A stretch of 64,000 nt of DNA from Nocardia brevicatena NBRC 12119 (GTDB taxonomy: Bacteria; Actinomycetota; Actinomycetes; Mycobacteriales; Mycobacteriaceae), in the NCBI RefSeq assembly GCF_000308495.1, contig NZ_BAFU01000086.1, positions 62,001 through 126,000 of the forward strand, in the 5' to 3' direction. The position numbers were made by a program, and so were the translations under genes. The first letter of the stretch is position 1; each line of letters starts with the position of its first letter. Shown here piece after piece: positions 9,749 through 18,465 of this stretch. The notes under the pieces were generated by a model. The model was not told the origin of the DNA and ran no database searches. It worked only from the letters and a program-made list of their open reading frames with translations.

Positions 9749-10126
9749 TCAAACCCACTCGACCAACTGGACGACGATGCCGTTGGGGTCCTCCATCTGG
9801 AAGTAGCGTTCACCCCATTCCTCGGTCTCGATGGGGGTGAGGATCGGGACTCCCGCCTCCCGCAGGCGCTCGTATTCGCCGTCGATGTCCTCCACCACGA
9901 AGACAACCAGCAAACCGTCACCCGCACTGCCCGCCGCCTTCGCGGGTTTGAAGGTGGGCAGGCCGGTGCGCAGATAGATGAGGTTCATTCCGGCGTCTTC
10001 ACGGGCCAGGGAGACGAACCCGTCGGCCGACATCCGTTCGGTGAAGCCGAGATGGTCGATCACGAACTGCGCCGAGGCCCGCGGGTCGGGAACATTGAGC
10101 GAGATGGCGGATTCGGTGATGCGCAT
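9749..10126 (-). CDS. VOC (glyoxalase/bleomycin-resistance fold) family protein
   Basis: A 125-residue single-domain vicinal-oxygen-chelate protein. The N-terminal module reads ITESAISLNVPDPRASAQFV, then HLGFTERMSADGFVSLARED. The C-terminal module reads RYFQMEDPNGIVVQLVEWV, with the Glu of VQLVEW in a usual metal-ligand position. The substrate is unknown. The start is ATG 10126 because GGAG lies directly upstream, in preference to an in-frame start at 10144. A large inverted repeat just upstream of the ribosome binding site suggests repression by an unlinked, probably TetR-type, regulator. Confidence 0.85.
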   Translation of the reverse strand: MRITESAISLNVPDPRASAQFVIDHLGFTERMSADGFVSLAREDAGMNLIYLRTGLPTFKPAKAAGSAGDGLLVVFVVEDIDGEYERLREAGVPILTPIETEEWGERYFQMEDPNGIVVQLVEWV

Positions 10127-10142
10127 GGATTCTCCTGCCGTC

Positions 10143-10183
10143 AAAACTCCGTATGCCGTACAGCATACTTTGTACAGAGTTTT
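10143..10183. promoter_or_regulatory. nested palindromic operator upstream of the VOC gene
   Basis: Outer arms AAAACTC (10143-10149) and GAGTTTT (10177-10183) enclose inner arms GTATGC (10151-10156) and GCATAC (10163-10168). It lies 17 bp upstream of the VOC start codon, where promoter and leader should be. The AT-rich nested dyad resembles operators of TetR-type repressors. Confidence 0.65.
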
Positions 10184-10291
10184 ATCGGTTCCCGCATGGT
10201 GATCCGACTCACGCTTATTCGGGAGATCCCCCGACAGGACGCACTACGAGACCGGCCCGACTCGACGGGCGTATTCGGGCCGGACCCGTGC

Positions 10292-10837
10292 TCAGAACTC
10301 GTCGCGACGAATACGCAGGGTGGTGATGGTGGCGGCCAGACCGTCGTACTGGTTGACCAGCAGCACGATTTCGATCAGCCGGCGCTCGTCGTACCAACCG
10401 GCCAGACGCTCCCAAGCGGCATCATCGATATCGCGGGTCCGTACCAGCTGATCGACCGCGTCGAGCAGTGCCCGGTGCCTGTCCGACCAGCCGGGAGCGA
10501 CCGGCCCGGAACGCACCCGCTCCAGGATTTCGGGCGTGACCCCGGCTCGGCGCCCCAGCCGGATGTGATGGTCCATCTCGTATTCACAACCGCGCAGATG
10601 CGCGACCCGCAGGATCACCAGTTCGGATTCGTGCCTACCGAGGCGACCACCCGGCATAAGCTTCCCGCCGAAGTGCAGCCAGCCGCGAAACAGCCCGCCG
10701 GTACGACCCAGTGTGCTGAACAGCTGCGCGTCCCCGGTACCCGACACCTGTGAAAGCACCCGCCACACAGCCCAGTTCAACGGTCCCAGCTCGCGCAGGC
10801 GACCCGGGCGAATACGTGGTTGCGACGTCGAAACCAT
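10292..10837 (-). CDS. carboxymuconolactone decarboxylase/AhpD-like protein
   Basis: A 181-residue all-helical protein of the CMD/AhpD superfamily. The core motif RVAHLRGCEYEMDHHIRLGR has one Cys and a double His where alkylhydroperoxidases carry CxxC-His; this variant (YExDHH) is common in actinobacterial members of unknown substrate. The start is ATG 10837, with GAGAGGTGG upstream. From memory, M. tuberculosis has a similar gene (Rv0464c) next to ramB, so its presence here is backbone synteny. A redox or decarboxylation role is unproven. Confidence 0.8.
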   Translation of the reverse strand: MVSTSQPRIRPGRLRELGPLNWAVWRVLSQVSGTGDAQLFSTLGRTGGLFRGWLHFGGKLMPGGRLGRHESELVILRVAHLRGCEYEMDHHIRLGRRAGVTPEILERVRSGPVAPGWSDRHRALLDAVDQLVRTRDIDDAAWERLAGWYDERRLIEIVLLVNQYDGLAATITTLRIRRDEF

Positions 10838-10947
10838 CCGTTCCACCTCTCCAGCGATGTATACCGAACCCGCCGCGTGCGGGCGCGGTCCGCGTCCCGA
10901 ACCTACCCGCACGGCACGTGTTCCCGTAGCCCGCACACCGCACGAAG

Positions 10948-11643
10948 TCAGCCGAGGAGCTCGGAAACCGTGACGAATCGGTAGCCGTCGGCCCGGAGTT
11001 CGGCGACGATCCGCGGAATGGCCGCCCGCGACGCCGCACCGCTGCCGTACATGGTGTGCAGCAAAATGATCGACCCGGGACGCACCCGCTCGACAGTGGC
11101 GGCGACGATATCGTCCGCCGACGCCCCGGCGGTCTCCGGCTCCACATCCCAGGTGACCGTCGTCCGGTCATGGTCGGACAGATAGCGGGGAAGCGCCCAC
11201 AGTTTCTTGCCGTACGGCGGCCGAAAAGTGATCGGGCCCCGGTATCCGGTTTTGCGGATCTCGACATCGGTGCGTTCGACCTCGGCGGCGACGGTATCCC
11301 GCGAGACCAGCACCATACGCCGATGCGAATAGGTGTGGTTCCCGATTTCATGCCCGGCGGCCACGATCGCGGCACCCAGTTCCGGCCGGGCGGCCAGATC
11401 ACGGCCGTTCAGATAGAACGTCGCCGGCACACCGGCGGCGGCGAGGATATCCAGTACGTGTGGGGCGCGTTCGCTCGGCCCGTCGTCCAGTGTCAACGCG
11501 ACCACCTTCTCGGTGGTGTCGACCCGGTCCACCAATCGCCCGGCCAACTGGAAGGACCGCGAGTTCATCAACTGATACCCACCCACAAACAGCACCAGAA
11601 CCGTGACAAGCCCCAGCGCCACACCGATGATCCACCGTCGCAT
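10948..11643 (-). CDS. polysaccharide deacetylase (NodB domain), membrane-anchored
   Basis: Predicted metal-dependent deacetylase acting on cell-wall or other N-acetylated glycans outside the membrane. An N-terminal hydrophobic segment (residues 4-22) anchors it. NodB motifs are complete: TLDDGPSE (catalytic Asp and metal Asp), GNHTYSHRRM (metal His pair HxxxH), FRPPYGKK, TWDVEP and IILLHTMYG (catalytic His). The length of 231 residues is standard. It is 12 bp downstream of the patatin gene on the same strand, so the two are likely co-transcribed. Pieces of a diverged second copy lie at 12567-12695 and near 13980-14107. Confidence 0.92.
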   Translation of the reverse strand: MRRWIIGVALGLVTVLVLFVGGYQLMNSRSFQLAGRLVDRVDTTEKVVALTLDDGPSERAPHVLDILAAAGVPATFYLNGRDLAARPELGAAIVAAGHEIGNHTYSHRRMVLVSRDTVAAEVERTDVEIRKTGYRGPITFRPPYGKKLWALPRYLSDHDRTTVTWDVEPETAGASADDIVAATVERVRPGSIILLHTMYGSGAASRAAIPRIVAELRADGYRFVTVSELLG

Positions 11644-11655
11644 TGCCGTTGTATA

Positions 11656-12498
11656 TCAGTTGCCCGGCAATACTTCTCTCAGATGTGCGGCGGCCACACC
11701 GGCCTGACGTGCCCCGGCCTCGTAGGCGGGTCTCAGCGCGGCACCGGCGAAGAGGTCGACGCCGAAGGCGGTGATCGCGTCCGCGTCGGGAACGATGGAG
11801 ATCACCCGGGCCGCACCGAGTTCGCGATCGGCCCGGGTGCGTGGGAAAAGATGCGCCAGCGGTTCGAGGATCACCACGGTATCGGCATCCGCGGCGAGGT
11901 CGGCGTTGATCGACGAACGAACGCCGCCGTCGACGTAGTGGCGCCCATCGATCAGAATCGGCGGGAACACACCCGGCACGGAGGTGCTGGAGGCCACCGC
12001 CTGGACCAGCGAGGCCTCGCCGGCGCGGGTCCACGGCCGCAACTCACCCGTGGTGAGGTCGACCGAGGTGACCACCAGGTCGTGGTCGGGCCAGTCGGCG
12101 AACCCGATCAGAGAGCCGATTCGAGCGATATGCGCGTCCTGGTCACCGGTCGCTGTCGACAGCGCCAGTTCGGCGGCCCGGCGGATCGCCTGCTCCCGCT
12201 CCGGCCCTCGGGTGCGCAGGAGGCCGGCGATCTCCAGCAGCGGACCGAACTCACGCTGTACGGGAACGGGCTCCGGGGGCGCCGGAGTCAGCAGACGGCT
12301 CAGGTCCCCATCTCCGGCCAGTACCGCACCGACAATCGCTCCGGCGGAGGTGCCGACGATCCGATCGGCCGTGGACAGCTCGATTCCCGTATCCCGCAGC
12401 CCGGCGGTCAGCCCCGCCAGCCAGGAGATACCGACCGGACCACCCCCACCCAGCACGAGCGCGGTTCGGGGCGAGTCGGGCGGCGACGCATCGGACAT
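11656..12498 (-). CDS. patatin-like phospholipase
   Basis: A 280-residue serine acyl hydrolase. The oxyanion motif GGGGPVGISWLAGL (about 17-30), the nucleophile elbow GTSAGAIVG (Ser near 51) and the Asp of VDGGVRSSIN (about 191) form the patatin catalytic set. No signal peptide is present, so a cytosolic or membrane-peripheral lipase is expected. The substrate is unknown. It is the first gene of an apparent two-gene unit with the deacetylase. Confidence 0.9.
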   Translation of the reverse strand: MSDASPPDSPRTALVLGGGGPVGISWLAGLTAGLRDTGIELSTADRIVGTSAGAIVGAVLAGDGDLSRLLTPAPPEPVPVQREFGPLLEIAGLLRTRGPEREQAIRRAAELALSTATGDQDAHIARIGSLIGFADWPDHDLVVTSVDLTTGELRPWTRAGEASLVQAVASSTSVPGVFPPILIDGRHYVDGGVRSSINADLAADADTVVILEPLAHLFPRTRADRELGAARVISIVPDADAITAFGVDLFAGAALRPAYEAGARQAGVAAAHLREVLPGN

Positions 12499-12566
12499 AG
12501 GGCCAACCTAACGACCTCGCCCTCGGCCGCGCGGCGGAAGAGGTGATGGTGCCGCCGTAGCAGGGA

Positions 12567-12695
12567 TCAGTCGGGCCGCACGGCCCCGACCGTCCGAGCG
12601 ATGATCTCGTCGACGCTCGGATTCTGGCCGGAATCCGGTTCGACATCCCAGGTGACGGTAATGCGGTCGTGGTCGGACAGATAGTCGGGCAGGGT
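12567..12695 (-). pseudogene. fragment of a second polysaccharide deacetylase (C-terminal half)
   Basis: Read on the minus strand, this piece encodes TLPDYLSDHDRITVTWDVEP and then DSGQNPSVDEIIARTV, ending in a stop. It lines up with LPRYLSDHDRTTVTWDVEPE of the intact deacetylase at 10948-11643, so it is a diverged paralogue rather than a fresh copy. It lacks the metal-binding part. The matching N-terminal piece is found 1.3 kb away at 13980-14107, with foreign DNA between. Confidence 0.8.
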
Positions 12696-12761
12696 ACATG
12701 GTTCCTTGACGAATACGCTATCGGGCCGTGGCCCAAGCGCGCGTGCGGTCCGGCTTCACGC

Positions 12762-13547
12762 TCAGCTGCCAGGCGGAAGGATCCGAATCGCCGACGCCCA
12801 CCTGTTGTCGTCGCCGCGATACGGTCTTTTGGTGAACTCGAAATCCAAATCACGGCCGAGCATTAGTTCCGCTTCCCAATTCATCCACGACAAATCGCCG
12901 ATGTATATTGCCGGTGTACCAATGGGGACGTCGACCTCGAGATCAGTATCTCGGCCACGCGAGTATTTGACGGAATTGATCCCATCATGGTATAATGCCG
13001 TACTCACGTAGTCTTTGAATCGCCCACGGTCACCCGGGCGAATATCGGCAAGATCGCGGTCCGGGACGAGCCGGCCCGACTGAATGGATTTCCACACCTG
13101 CAGCCTTTCGGTCACCGGCTGAATCCGTACTATCTCGTCCAGCTGTTCAATACGTTCCCAAGTCGACTGATAAAATTTATACTCGCCGCGAAGAGCGGAA
13201 TTGATGGCAGTGTCCGAACCCCCCGTGTAATGCCCTAACAGTTCCCGTTGGGCGGGGGTGAGTTGTGCAATGGCTCTACCCCATACCCGCTGCCCATACT
13301 CACGCGTTTCATTGATTGTGTGGAGAATCCGCGGCGGCGCAACCACAAGATTCGCGGGCCGCTCCGCGCCGCGGATCCGGCCTACGGCCTCGTGTTCGAG
13401 GTTGGTCGCGTGTTGCGGTACCCGCTTCAGCGGAAGATTGAGCCGCTCCCCGATCGTTTTGTGCAGGTCTGTCGCCGTCGTCAGGTTTTTGGATAGCTGC
13501 TGCGCGAGAGCACGCATCGTCGCCGCCAAGACCTCATGCTCGCGCAC
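12762..13547 (-). CDS. putative ADP-ribosyltransferase effector (exo-toxin ART fold)
   Basis: A 261-residue protein. Residues 1-55 are helical and charged. From about 100 on it follows ADP-ribosyltransferase toxin order: LTPAQRELLGHYTGGSDTAI, VWKSIQSG where an R-x-G is usual, VSTALYHDG at the STS position, and DVPIGTPAIYIGDLSW followed by WEAELMLGRDLDFEF, with a Glu-x-Glu. The first motif has Lys instead of Arg, so activity is uncertain. It starts at GTG 13547 after a weak site. A plausible extra N-terminus (DRSTFLRVAAERLRDERTRR) lies in another frame upstream, hinting at a frameshift. GC is lower than in neighbours. No immunity gene was recognised. Confidence 0.6.
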   Translation of the reverse strand: MREHEVLAATMRALAQQLSKNLTTATDLHKTIGERLNLPLKRVPQHATNLEHEAVGRIRGAERPANLVVAPPRILHTINETREYGQRVWGRAIAQLTPAQRELLGHYTGGSDTAINSALRGEYKFYQSTWERIEQLDEIVRIQPVTERLQVWKSIQSGRLVPDRDLADIRPGDRGRFKDYVSTALYHDGINSVKYSRGRDTDLEVDVPIGTPAIYIGDLSWMNWEAELMLGRDLDFEFTKRPYRGDDNRWASAIRILPPGS

Positions 13548-13801
13548 CTGCTCTTTCGCCGCCTCGTCCGCTCGTCGCGTAGCCGCTCCGCTGCAACCCT
13601 CAGGAAGGTAGAGCGATCAGACAAACAGACATCAATGGTAGCCGAATTCGGTTCAAATCGTCCCTTTTGCGTGATCGTTGCTCGTTCGGTTTCGAAAGCC
13701 GAGCCGAATCTCAGCGCAAAAGCTGCCGACAATGGGGTTTACCGCAAACCCGATCGGACCCCACGCTTTCGGCGCGGGTCGGATCGGGTGGCGACCAGCG
13801 A

Positions 13802-14107
13802 TCAGAAGTTGATCATATGCCCGGCCATACCGTGGACGGCCTCCTCCAGGGCCTCGCTCGGGGTCGGGTGGGCGTGCACATTGCGGGCCGGCTCGTTGAC
13901 GGTGAGATCCCACTTCTGCGCCAAGGTCGGCTCGGGCAGCAGTTCGCAGACATCAGGGCCGAACCAGTTCGACCGAGCGGCCAGGTCGCGGCCGTTCAGA
14001 TAGAACGTCGCCGGCACACCGGCGGTGGCAATGATGCCCAGCACGTGTGAGGTGCGTTCGCTCGGGCCGTCCAGCGTCAGCGCGACCACCCTGCTCGGCG
14101 CGAGCAT
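13802..14107 (-). pseudogene. chimeric open frame: deacetylase N-terminal piece joined to LpdA C-terminus
   Basis: A 101-codon frame with two origins. Residues 7-45 ([20 protein letters not shown], then [15 protein letters not shown]) copy the deacetylase N-terminal region, with one Asp of TLDDGP deleted. Residues 48-101 ([20 protein letters not shown] onward to AGHMINF) copy the end of the dihydrolipoamide dehydrogenase at 14714-16114 and share its stop. Neither part could be functional. The LpdA-derived part is about 160 bp and shows several substitutions against the genuine gene. Confidence 0.85.
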
Positions 14108-14220
14108 GGGTGCCCGACCACTGCGATATCGCCGTGGATCTGGCCGAACAAGGAAATAGGGCTCCCGACCGCAGCGGCATCCGCGGTCGGTGAACCGCGT
14201 CGTTCACCGCCGGCCGATAC

Positions 14221-14619
14221 TCACCGGCCGCCCACGAACAACCGCGCGGGAAGGAAGAGCTCATGACCGGAATCGAACCGGACCGTCACCCCGTCCGGGC
14301 GCCACTGGACACTCCGCATCATCGGTGTGGAATTCCCGGCTATATCCACTCCGACCACGTGACCGTAGGACAGGCCTGGATCACGACTCACCCACACCTC
14401 GTCGGGGAGCCGACGCCGCAGCAGCCAACTCTCCCGCCGCGCCACTCCCACGTGGTAGATCGCCCCGTCGTATTCGACGTTCTCCGGCTGGGTGTCCGTC
14501 TCGCATATCTCGTGGTGTGAGAGCCAGGTATCGGCCGCGATGCCCGCACCGATGACGAGAGCCGTCGACATGGCTCCCGCGAGCGACCACACCCACCGGA
14601 ACACACGCGCCACGGACAT
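14221..14619 (-). CDS. hypothetical exported or membrane-anchored protein
   Basis: A 132-residue protein I do not recognise. The N-terminus MSVARVFRWVWSLAGAMSTA continues into a hydrophobic segment (to about residue 30), giving a signal anchor or uncleaved signal peptide. The rest is polar, with two Cys or fewer and a beta-rich look (HVGVARRESWLLRRRLPDEV, GVTVRFDSGHELFLPARLF). It lies between the chimeric pseudogene and the lpdA terminator. Confidence 0.55.
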   Translation of the reverse strand: MSVARVFRWVWSLAGAMSTALVIGAGIAADTWLSHHEICETDTQPENVEYDGAIYHVGVARRESWLLRRRLPDEVWVSRDPGLSYGHVVGVDIAGNSTPMMRSVQWRPDGVTVRFDSGHELFLPARLFVGGR

Positions 14620-14660
14620 GCGGCCAGATTAACGGACCGCGCTCGCCCGGGCGCTTCGAG

Positions 14661-14701
14661 AAAAAGCGACCCGGCGCCGTGACAGCCACTGCGCCGGGTC
14701 G
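14661..14701 (-). terminator. intrinsic terminator of lpdA
   Basis: An 11-bp stem, CGACCCGGCGC (14667-14677) with GCGCCGGGTCG (14691-14701), is followed on the minus strand by TTTTTCTC. It begins 13 bp after the lpdA stop codon. This is a canonical Rho-independent terminator. Confidence 0.9.
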
Positions 14702-14713
14702 AGAAACCTCTGG

Positions 14714-16114
14714 TCAAAAGTTGATCATGTGCCCGGCCAGACCGTGGATGGCCTCCTGCAGGGCCTCGCTCAGGGTCGGGTGGGTGTGCACGTTGCGGGC
14801 CAGCTCGTTGACGGTGAGATCCCACTTCTGCGCCAAGGTCAGCTCGGGCAGCAGTTCGGAGACATCGGGGCCGATGAGGTGGCCGCCGATGAGCTCACCG
14901 TGGGTGTTGTCGGAGATGAGCTTGACGAAACCGGTGGCATCCCCCAGGCCGTGTGCCTTGCCGTTGGCGGTGAACGGGAAGGTCGCGACCTTCACGTCGT
15001 AGCCCTCGTCGCGGGCCTGCTGCTCGGTGAGGCCGAAGCTGGCGACCTGCGGCTGGCAGAAGGTGGCCCGCGGCATCATCCGGTAGTCGCCGAGCGTCAG
15101 GGTCTCCGCGCCGCCGATGGTCTCGGCGGCGACCACGCCCTGCGCCTCCGCGACATGCGCGAGCTGCAGTTTCCCGGTGACATCGCCGATGGCGTAGATA
15201 TGCGGCACGTTGGTGCGCATGTAGTCGTCGATGGCGATGGCGCCGCGTTCGGTCACGACCCCGGTGTTCTCCAGGCCGTAGCCCTCCACCCGCGGCGCGA
15301 AGCCGACGGCCTGCAGCACCTTGTCGACGGTGACGGTTTCCAGCGCGCCCGTCTTGTTGTCCTTGATGGCGACGGTGACCTTGGAACCGTCGTCATCGAT
15401 GGACTGCACGGCGGCACCGGTGGTGATGGTGATACCGAGTTTCTTGTAGGCCTTGGTGATCTCCTTGGACACATCGGCGTCCTCGTTCGGCAGCGCCCGG
15501 TCCAGGAACTCCACGATCCGCACGTCTACGCCGTAGTTGCGCAGCACGTATCCGAACTCCATACCGATGGCGCCCGCACCGACGATCAGGATGGATCCGG
15601 GCAGATCGCGGGTGAGGATCTGCTCCTCGTAGGTGACCACATTGGCGCTGAGCGAGGTGCCCGGCAACAGCTTGGTGACGGTGCCGGTCGCGATGATCAC
15701 GTTGTCGAAGGTGATCGTCTCGGTGCCGCCCTTTGTGAGCTCCACCGAGATGGTGTTGGGGTCTGTGAACGTCCCCTTGCCGTCGTATTCGGTGATCTTG
15801 TTCTTCTTCATCAGGAAGTGGACGCCCTTCACGCGGCCGTCCGCGACCTTGCGGCTGCGGTCGAACGCCGCACCGAAGTCGAAGGACGCCTCGCCGGTGA
15901 TACCGAACGTCTTCGCTTCCTTGGTGAAGATATGGGCCAGCTCCGCATTGCGCAGCAGGGCCTTGGAGGGGATGCAGCCCACGTTCAGGCATACGCCTCC
16001 CCAGTATTTCTGCTCGACAATAGCTGTTCGCAGGCCGAGTTGAGCGGCGCGGATCGCGGCGACGTAACCGCCGGGACCAGCCCCGAGAACGACGACATCA
16101 TAGTGGGAAGTCAC
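14714..16114 (-). CDS. lpdA: dihydrolipoamide dehydrogenase
   Basis: The E3 flavoprotein that reoxidises dihydrolipoyl groups of 2-oxoacid dehydrogenase complexes, transferring electrons to NAD+. The 466-residue protein has the FAD-binding motif [20 protein letters not shown] at the N-terminus and the redox-active disulfide [16 protein letters not shown]. It also has the NAD motif [17 protein letters not shown], the second FAD motif [17 protein letters not shown] and the C-terminal [13 protein letters not shown] with the catalytic His-Glu pair. In mycobacteria the same enzyme also serves peroxide defence. The last 160 bp are duplicated, diverged, at 13802-13962. Confidence 0.97.
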   Translation of the reverse strand: MTSHYDVVVLGAGPGGYVAAIRAAQLGLRTAIVEQKYWGGVCLNVGCIPSKALLRNAELAHIFTKEAKTFGITGEASFDFGAAFDRSRKVADGRVKGVHFLMKKNKITEYDGKGTFTDPNTISVELTKGGTETITFDNVIIATGTVTKLLPGTSLSANVVTYEEQILTRDLPGSILIVGAGAIGMEFGYVLRNYGVDVRIVEFLDRALPNEDADVSKEITKAYKKLGITITTGAAVQSIDDDGSKVTVAIKDNKTGALETVTVDKVLQAVGFAPRVEGYGLENTGVVTERGAIAIDDYMRTNVPHIYAIGDVTGKLQLAHVAEAQGVVAAETIGGAETLTLGDYRMMPRATFCQPQVASFGLTEQQARDEGYDVKVATFPFTANGKAHGLGDATGFVKLISDNTHGELIGGHLIGPDVSELLPELTLAQKWDLTVNELARNVHTHPTLSEALQEAIHGLAGHMINF

Positions 16115-16380
16115 GGTGTCGAGCCTAACTCCGTCGGTCCGGTCCGGCTTACCCGGCTGCTCCTACCGGCGGGTTCACCGGGGCCGTCCTTCTGCCCGTC
16201 CGCGTCCAGGACGAGGTGGAATCCGCACGGAGAACGGAGCTCCGATTTTCAACGGCCGTTCGCCCGAGTCGTTGCCGCTGTCCACCGCCGACCACGTGCG
16301 CGGGATGGGTGGCCGACCGTACCGCGCAGCGGGCACGGGCTGCGACGGGCCGGCGACCACGGCTGGGCGACAATGTGGAC

Positions 16381-18465
16381 ATGAACGGCATCGAGGAGAG
16401 CGTGACCGACCCCTATCTCTGGCTGGAGGACGTGACCGGCGACCGGGCGCTGGACTTCGCCCGGGCCCACAACGAGGTGGTGGTGGAGAGGTTCGCCTCC
16501 AACGAGCGGTTCGAGACGTTGCGCGGCCGCATCCTGGACATGCTCGATACCGACGCCAAGATCGCCTACCCTGGCCGCCGCGGGCCGTGGCTGTACAACT
16601 TCTGGCGCGACGCCGCCCATCCGCGCGGGCTGTGGCGGCGCACCACGCTCGCCGAGTACGCCCGCCCGGCGCCGGAGTGGGATGTGCTGATCGACCTGGA
16701 CGCGGTGGCGGCCGCCGAGGGCGAGAACTGGGTATGGGGCGGGGCGGGAGTGCTGCGGCCCGAGCAGACCCGGGCCCTGATCAGCCTGTCGCGCGGTGGC
16801 GCGGACGCCAAGGTGGTGCGTGAGTTCGACATCGAGAAGCGTGAGTTCATCGCGCCCGAGTCGGGTGGTTTCTTCCTGCCGGAAGCGAAGTCCCAGATCG
16901 GGTGGATCGATATCGATTCCGTGTATGTCGGCACGGATTTCGGGCCCGGTTCGCTGACCGATTCCGGGTATCCACGCATCGCCAAGCGCTGGCGGCGCGG
17001 CACTCCGCTCGCCGAGGCGGAAACGGTATTCGAAGGCGAAGCCGAGGATGTCGCGGTATCGGCCGGCTACGACCGGACACCGGGATACGAGCGGCATTAC
17101 ATCGGGCGGGCCACCGACTTCTTCAACGAGGAGGTGTATCTCCTCGGCGAGGACGGTTCGCTGGTCCATCTCGATATCCCCTCCGACGCCGTCGAATCCT
17201 GGTACAAGGACTGGCTGCTGGTGCGGTTGAAGTCACCGTGGGAGGTCGGCGGTACCACGTACCCGGCCGGCGCCCTGCTGGCCACCGGATTCCCCGAATT
17301 CCTGGCAGGAGAACGGGAATTCGAGATCCTGTTCGCACCGGACGAGCACACCTCGCTCCACGGATACGGCTGGACCGAGAATCACCTGCTGCTGGTCGCT
17401 CTGGAGGATGTGCAGACCAAACTGTACGTCCTCACCCCGGGGGAGCAAGGCGCGAGTGGCTGGCGAACCGAACCGCTCGCCGATACCCCGCCGATGGCCA
17501 CCACCAGTGTGCTGAATCTCGATCCGCTCGACGGGGGCGACGATTTCATGCTCACCACCAGCGGTTTCACCACTCCTACGACATTGCTCGCGGGCACGGT
17601 GGGGTCGCCGCTGACCCAGTTGAAACAGGAACCGCATTTCTTCGGCGCGGAGGGGGTCGAGACCGAACAGTTCTTCGCCCGCTCCGACGACGGGACCATG
17701 ATCCCGTACTTCGTGATCCGCCACCGTGATCGCCGCGGCACCGCCGGGCCGACCGTCATGTCCGGATACGGCGGTTTCGAGGTGTCCCGTACCCCCGCCT
17801 ACAGCGGTGCGTCCGGTATGGGCTGGCTGGAACGGGGTGGCACCTGGGTGATGACCAATATCCGCGGCGGCGGCGAATACGGCCCGCAATGGCACACTTC
17901 GGTACAGAAGGCCAACCGGTACAAGGTCTACGAGGATTTCTCCTCCGTTGCCCGCGACCTGGTCGAACGCGGGATCACCACCGCCGCGCAGTTGGGGGCG
18001 GTCGGCGGCAGCAACGGCGGGCTGCTGATGGGCGTCATGCTGACCCGCTACCCGGAATTGTTCGGCGCCATCGTCTGCCAGGTGCCGCTGCTGGATATGC
18101 GCCGCTACCATCTGCTACTGGCGGGGGCGTCGTGGATGGCGGAATACGGCGACCCGGACAACCCCGAGGAGTGGGAGTACATCGGCAAATACTCCCCGTA
18201 TCAGCGCGCGATGGCGACCGGCGCGGGCGCCGGATACCCGCCGATCCTGTTGACCACCTCCACCCGCGACGACCGCGTCCATCCCGGCCATGCCCGTAAG
18301 ATGGCCGCGCTGTTGGAGGAACAAGGGCATCGCGTCTGGTACCACGAGAACATCGAGGGCGGGCACGGCGGCGCCGCCGACAACAAACAGTCGGCGTTCC
18401 AGGCGGCGCTCATCTACGAGTTCTTCACCCAGACGCTGATCGAGAACCGCTCGTCGGCGGAGTGA
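16381..18465 (+). CDS. prolyl oligopeptidase family (S9) peptidase
   Basis: A cytosolic serine peptidase of 694 residues with an N-terminal beta-propeller and a C-terminal alpha/beta-hydrolase domain. The nucleophile sits in AVGGSNGGLLMGVMLTR (Ser near 541). The acid follows in TSTRDDRVHPGHARKM and the His in EGGHGGAADNKQ. The N-terminus DPYLWLEDVTGDRALDFARA is typical of S9A enzymes. ATG 16381 is preferred to a longer frame from 16216 because family similarity begins there. A similar gene (Rv0457c, from memory) lies in the matching mycobacterial region. The 3' end overlaps the convergent MFS gene by 41 bp. Confidence 0.93.
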   Translation: MNGIEESVTDPYLWLEDVTGDRALDFARAHNEVVVERFASNERFETLRGRILDMLDTDAKIAYPGRRGPWLYNFWRDAAHPRGLWRRTTLAEYARPAPEWDVLIDLDAVAAAEGENWVWGGAGVLRPEQTRALISLSRGGADAKVVREFDIEKREFIAPESGGFFLPEAKSQIGWIDIDSVYVGTDFGPGSLTDSGYPRIAKRWRRGTPLAEAETVFEGEAEDVAVSAGYDRTPGYERHYIGRATDFFNEEVYLLGEDGSLVHLDIPSDAVESWYKDWLLVRLKSPWEVGGTTYPAGALLATGFPEFLAGEREFEILFAPDEHTSLHGYGWTENHLLLVALEDVQTKLYVLTPGEQGASGWRTEPLADTPPMATTSVLNLDPLDGGDDFMLTTSGFTTPTTLLAGTVGSPLTQLKQEPHFFGAEGVETEQFFARSDDGTMIPYFVIRHRDRRGTAGPTVMSGYGGFEVSRTPAYSGASGMGWLERGGTWVMTNIRGGGEYGPQWHTSVQKANRYKVYEDFSSVARDLVERGITTAAQLGAVGGSNGGLLMGVMLTRYPELFGAIVCQVPLLDMRRYHLLLAGASWMAEYGDPDNPEEWEYIGKYSPYQRAMATGAGAGYPPILLTTSTRDDRVHPGHARKMAALLEEQGHRVWYHENIEGGHGGAADNKQSAFQAALIYEFFTQTLIENRSSAE

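Noticed and set aside
14729-16384. 551-codon plus-strand frame opposite lpdA
   Set aside because: No domain and fully antisense to lpdA, whose motifs are complete.
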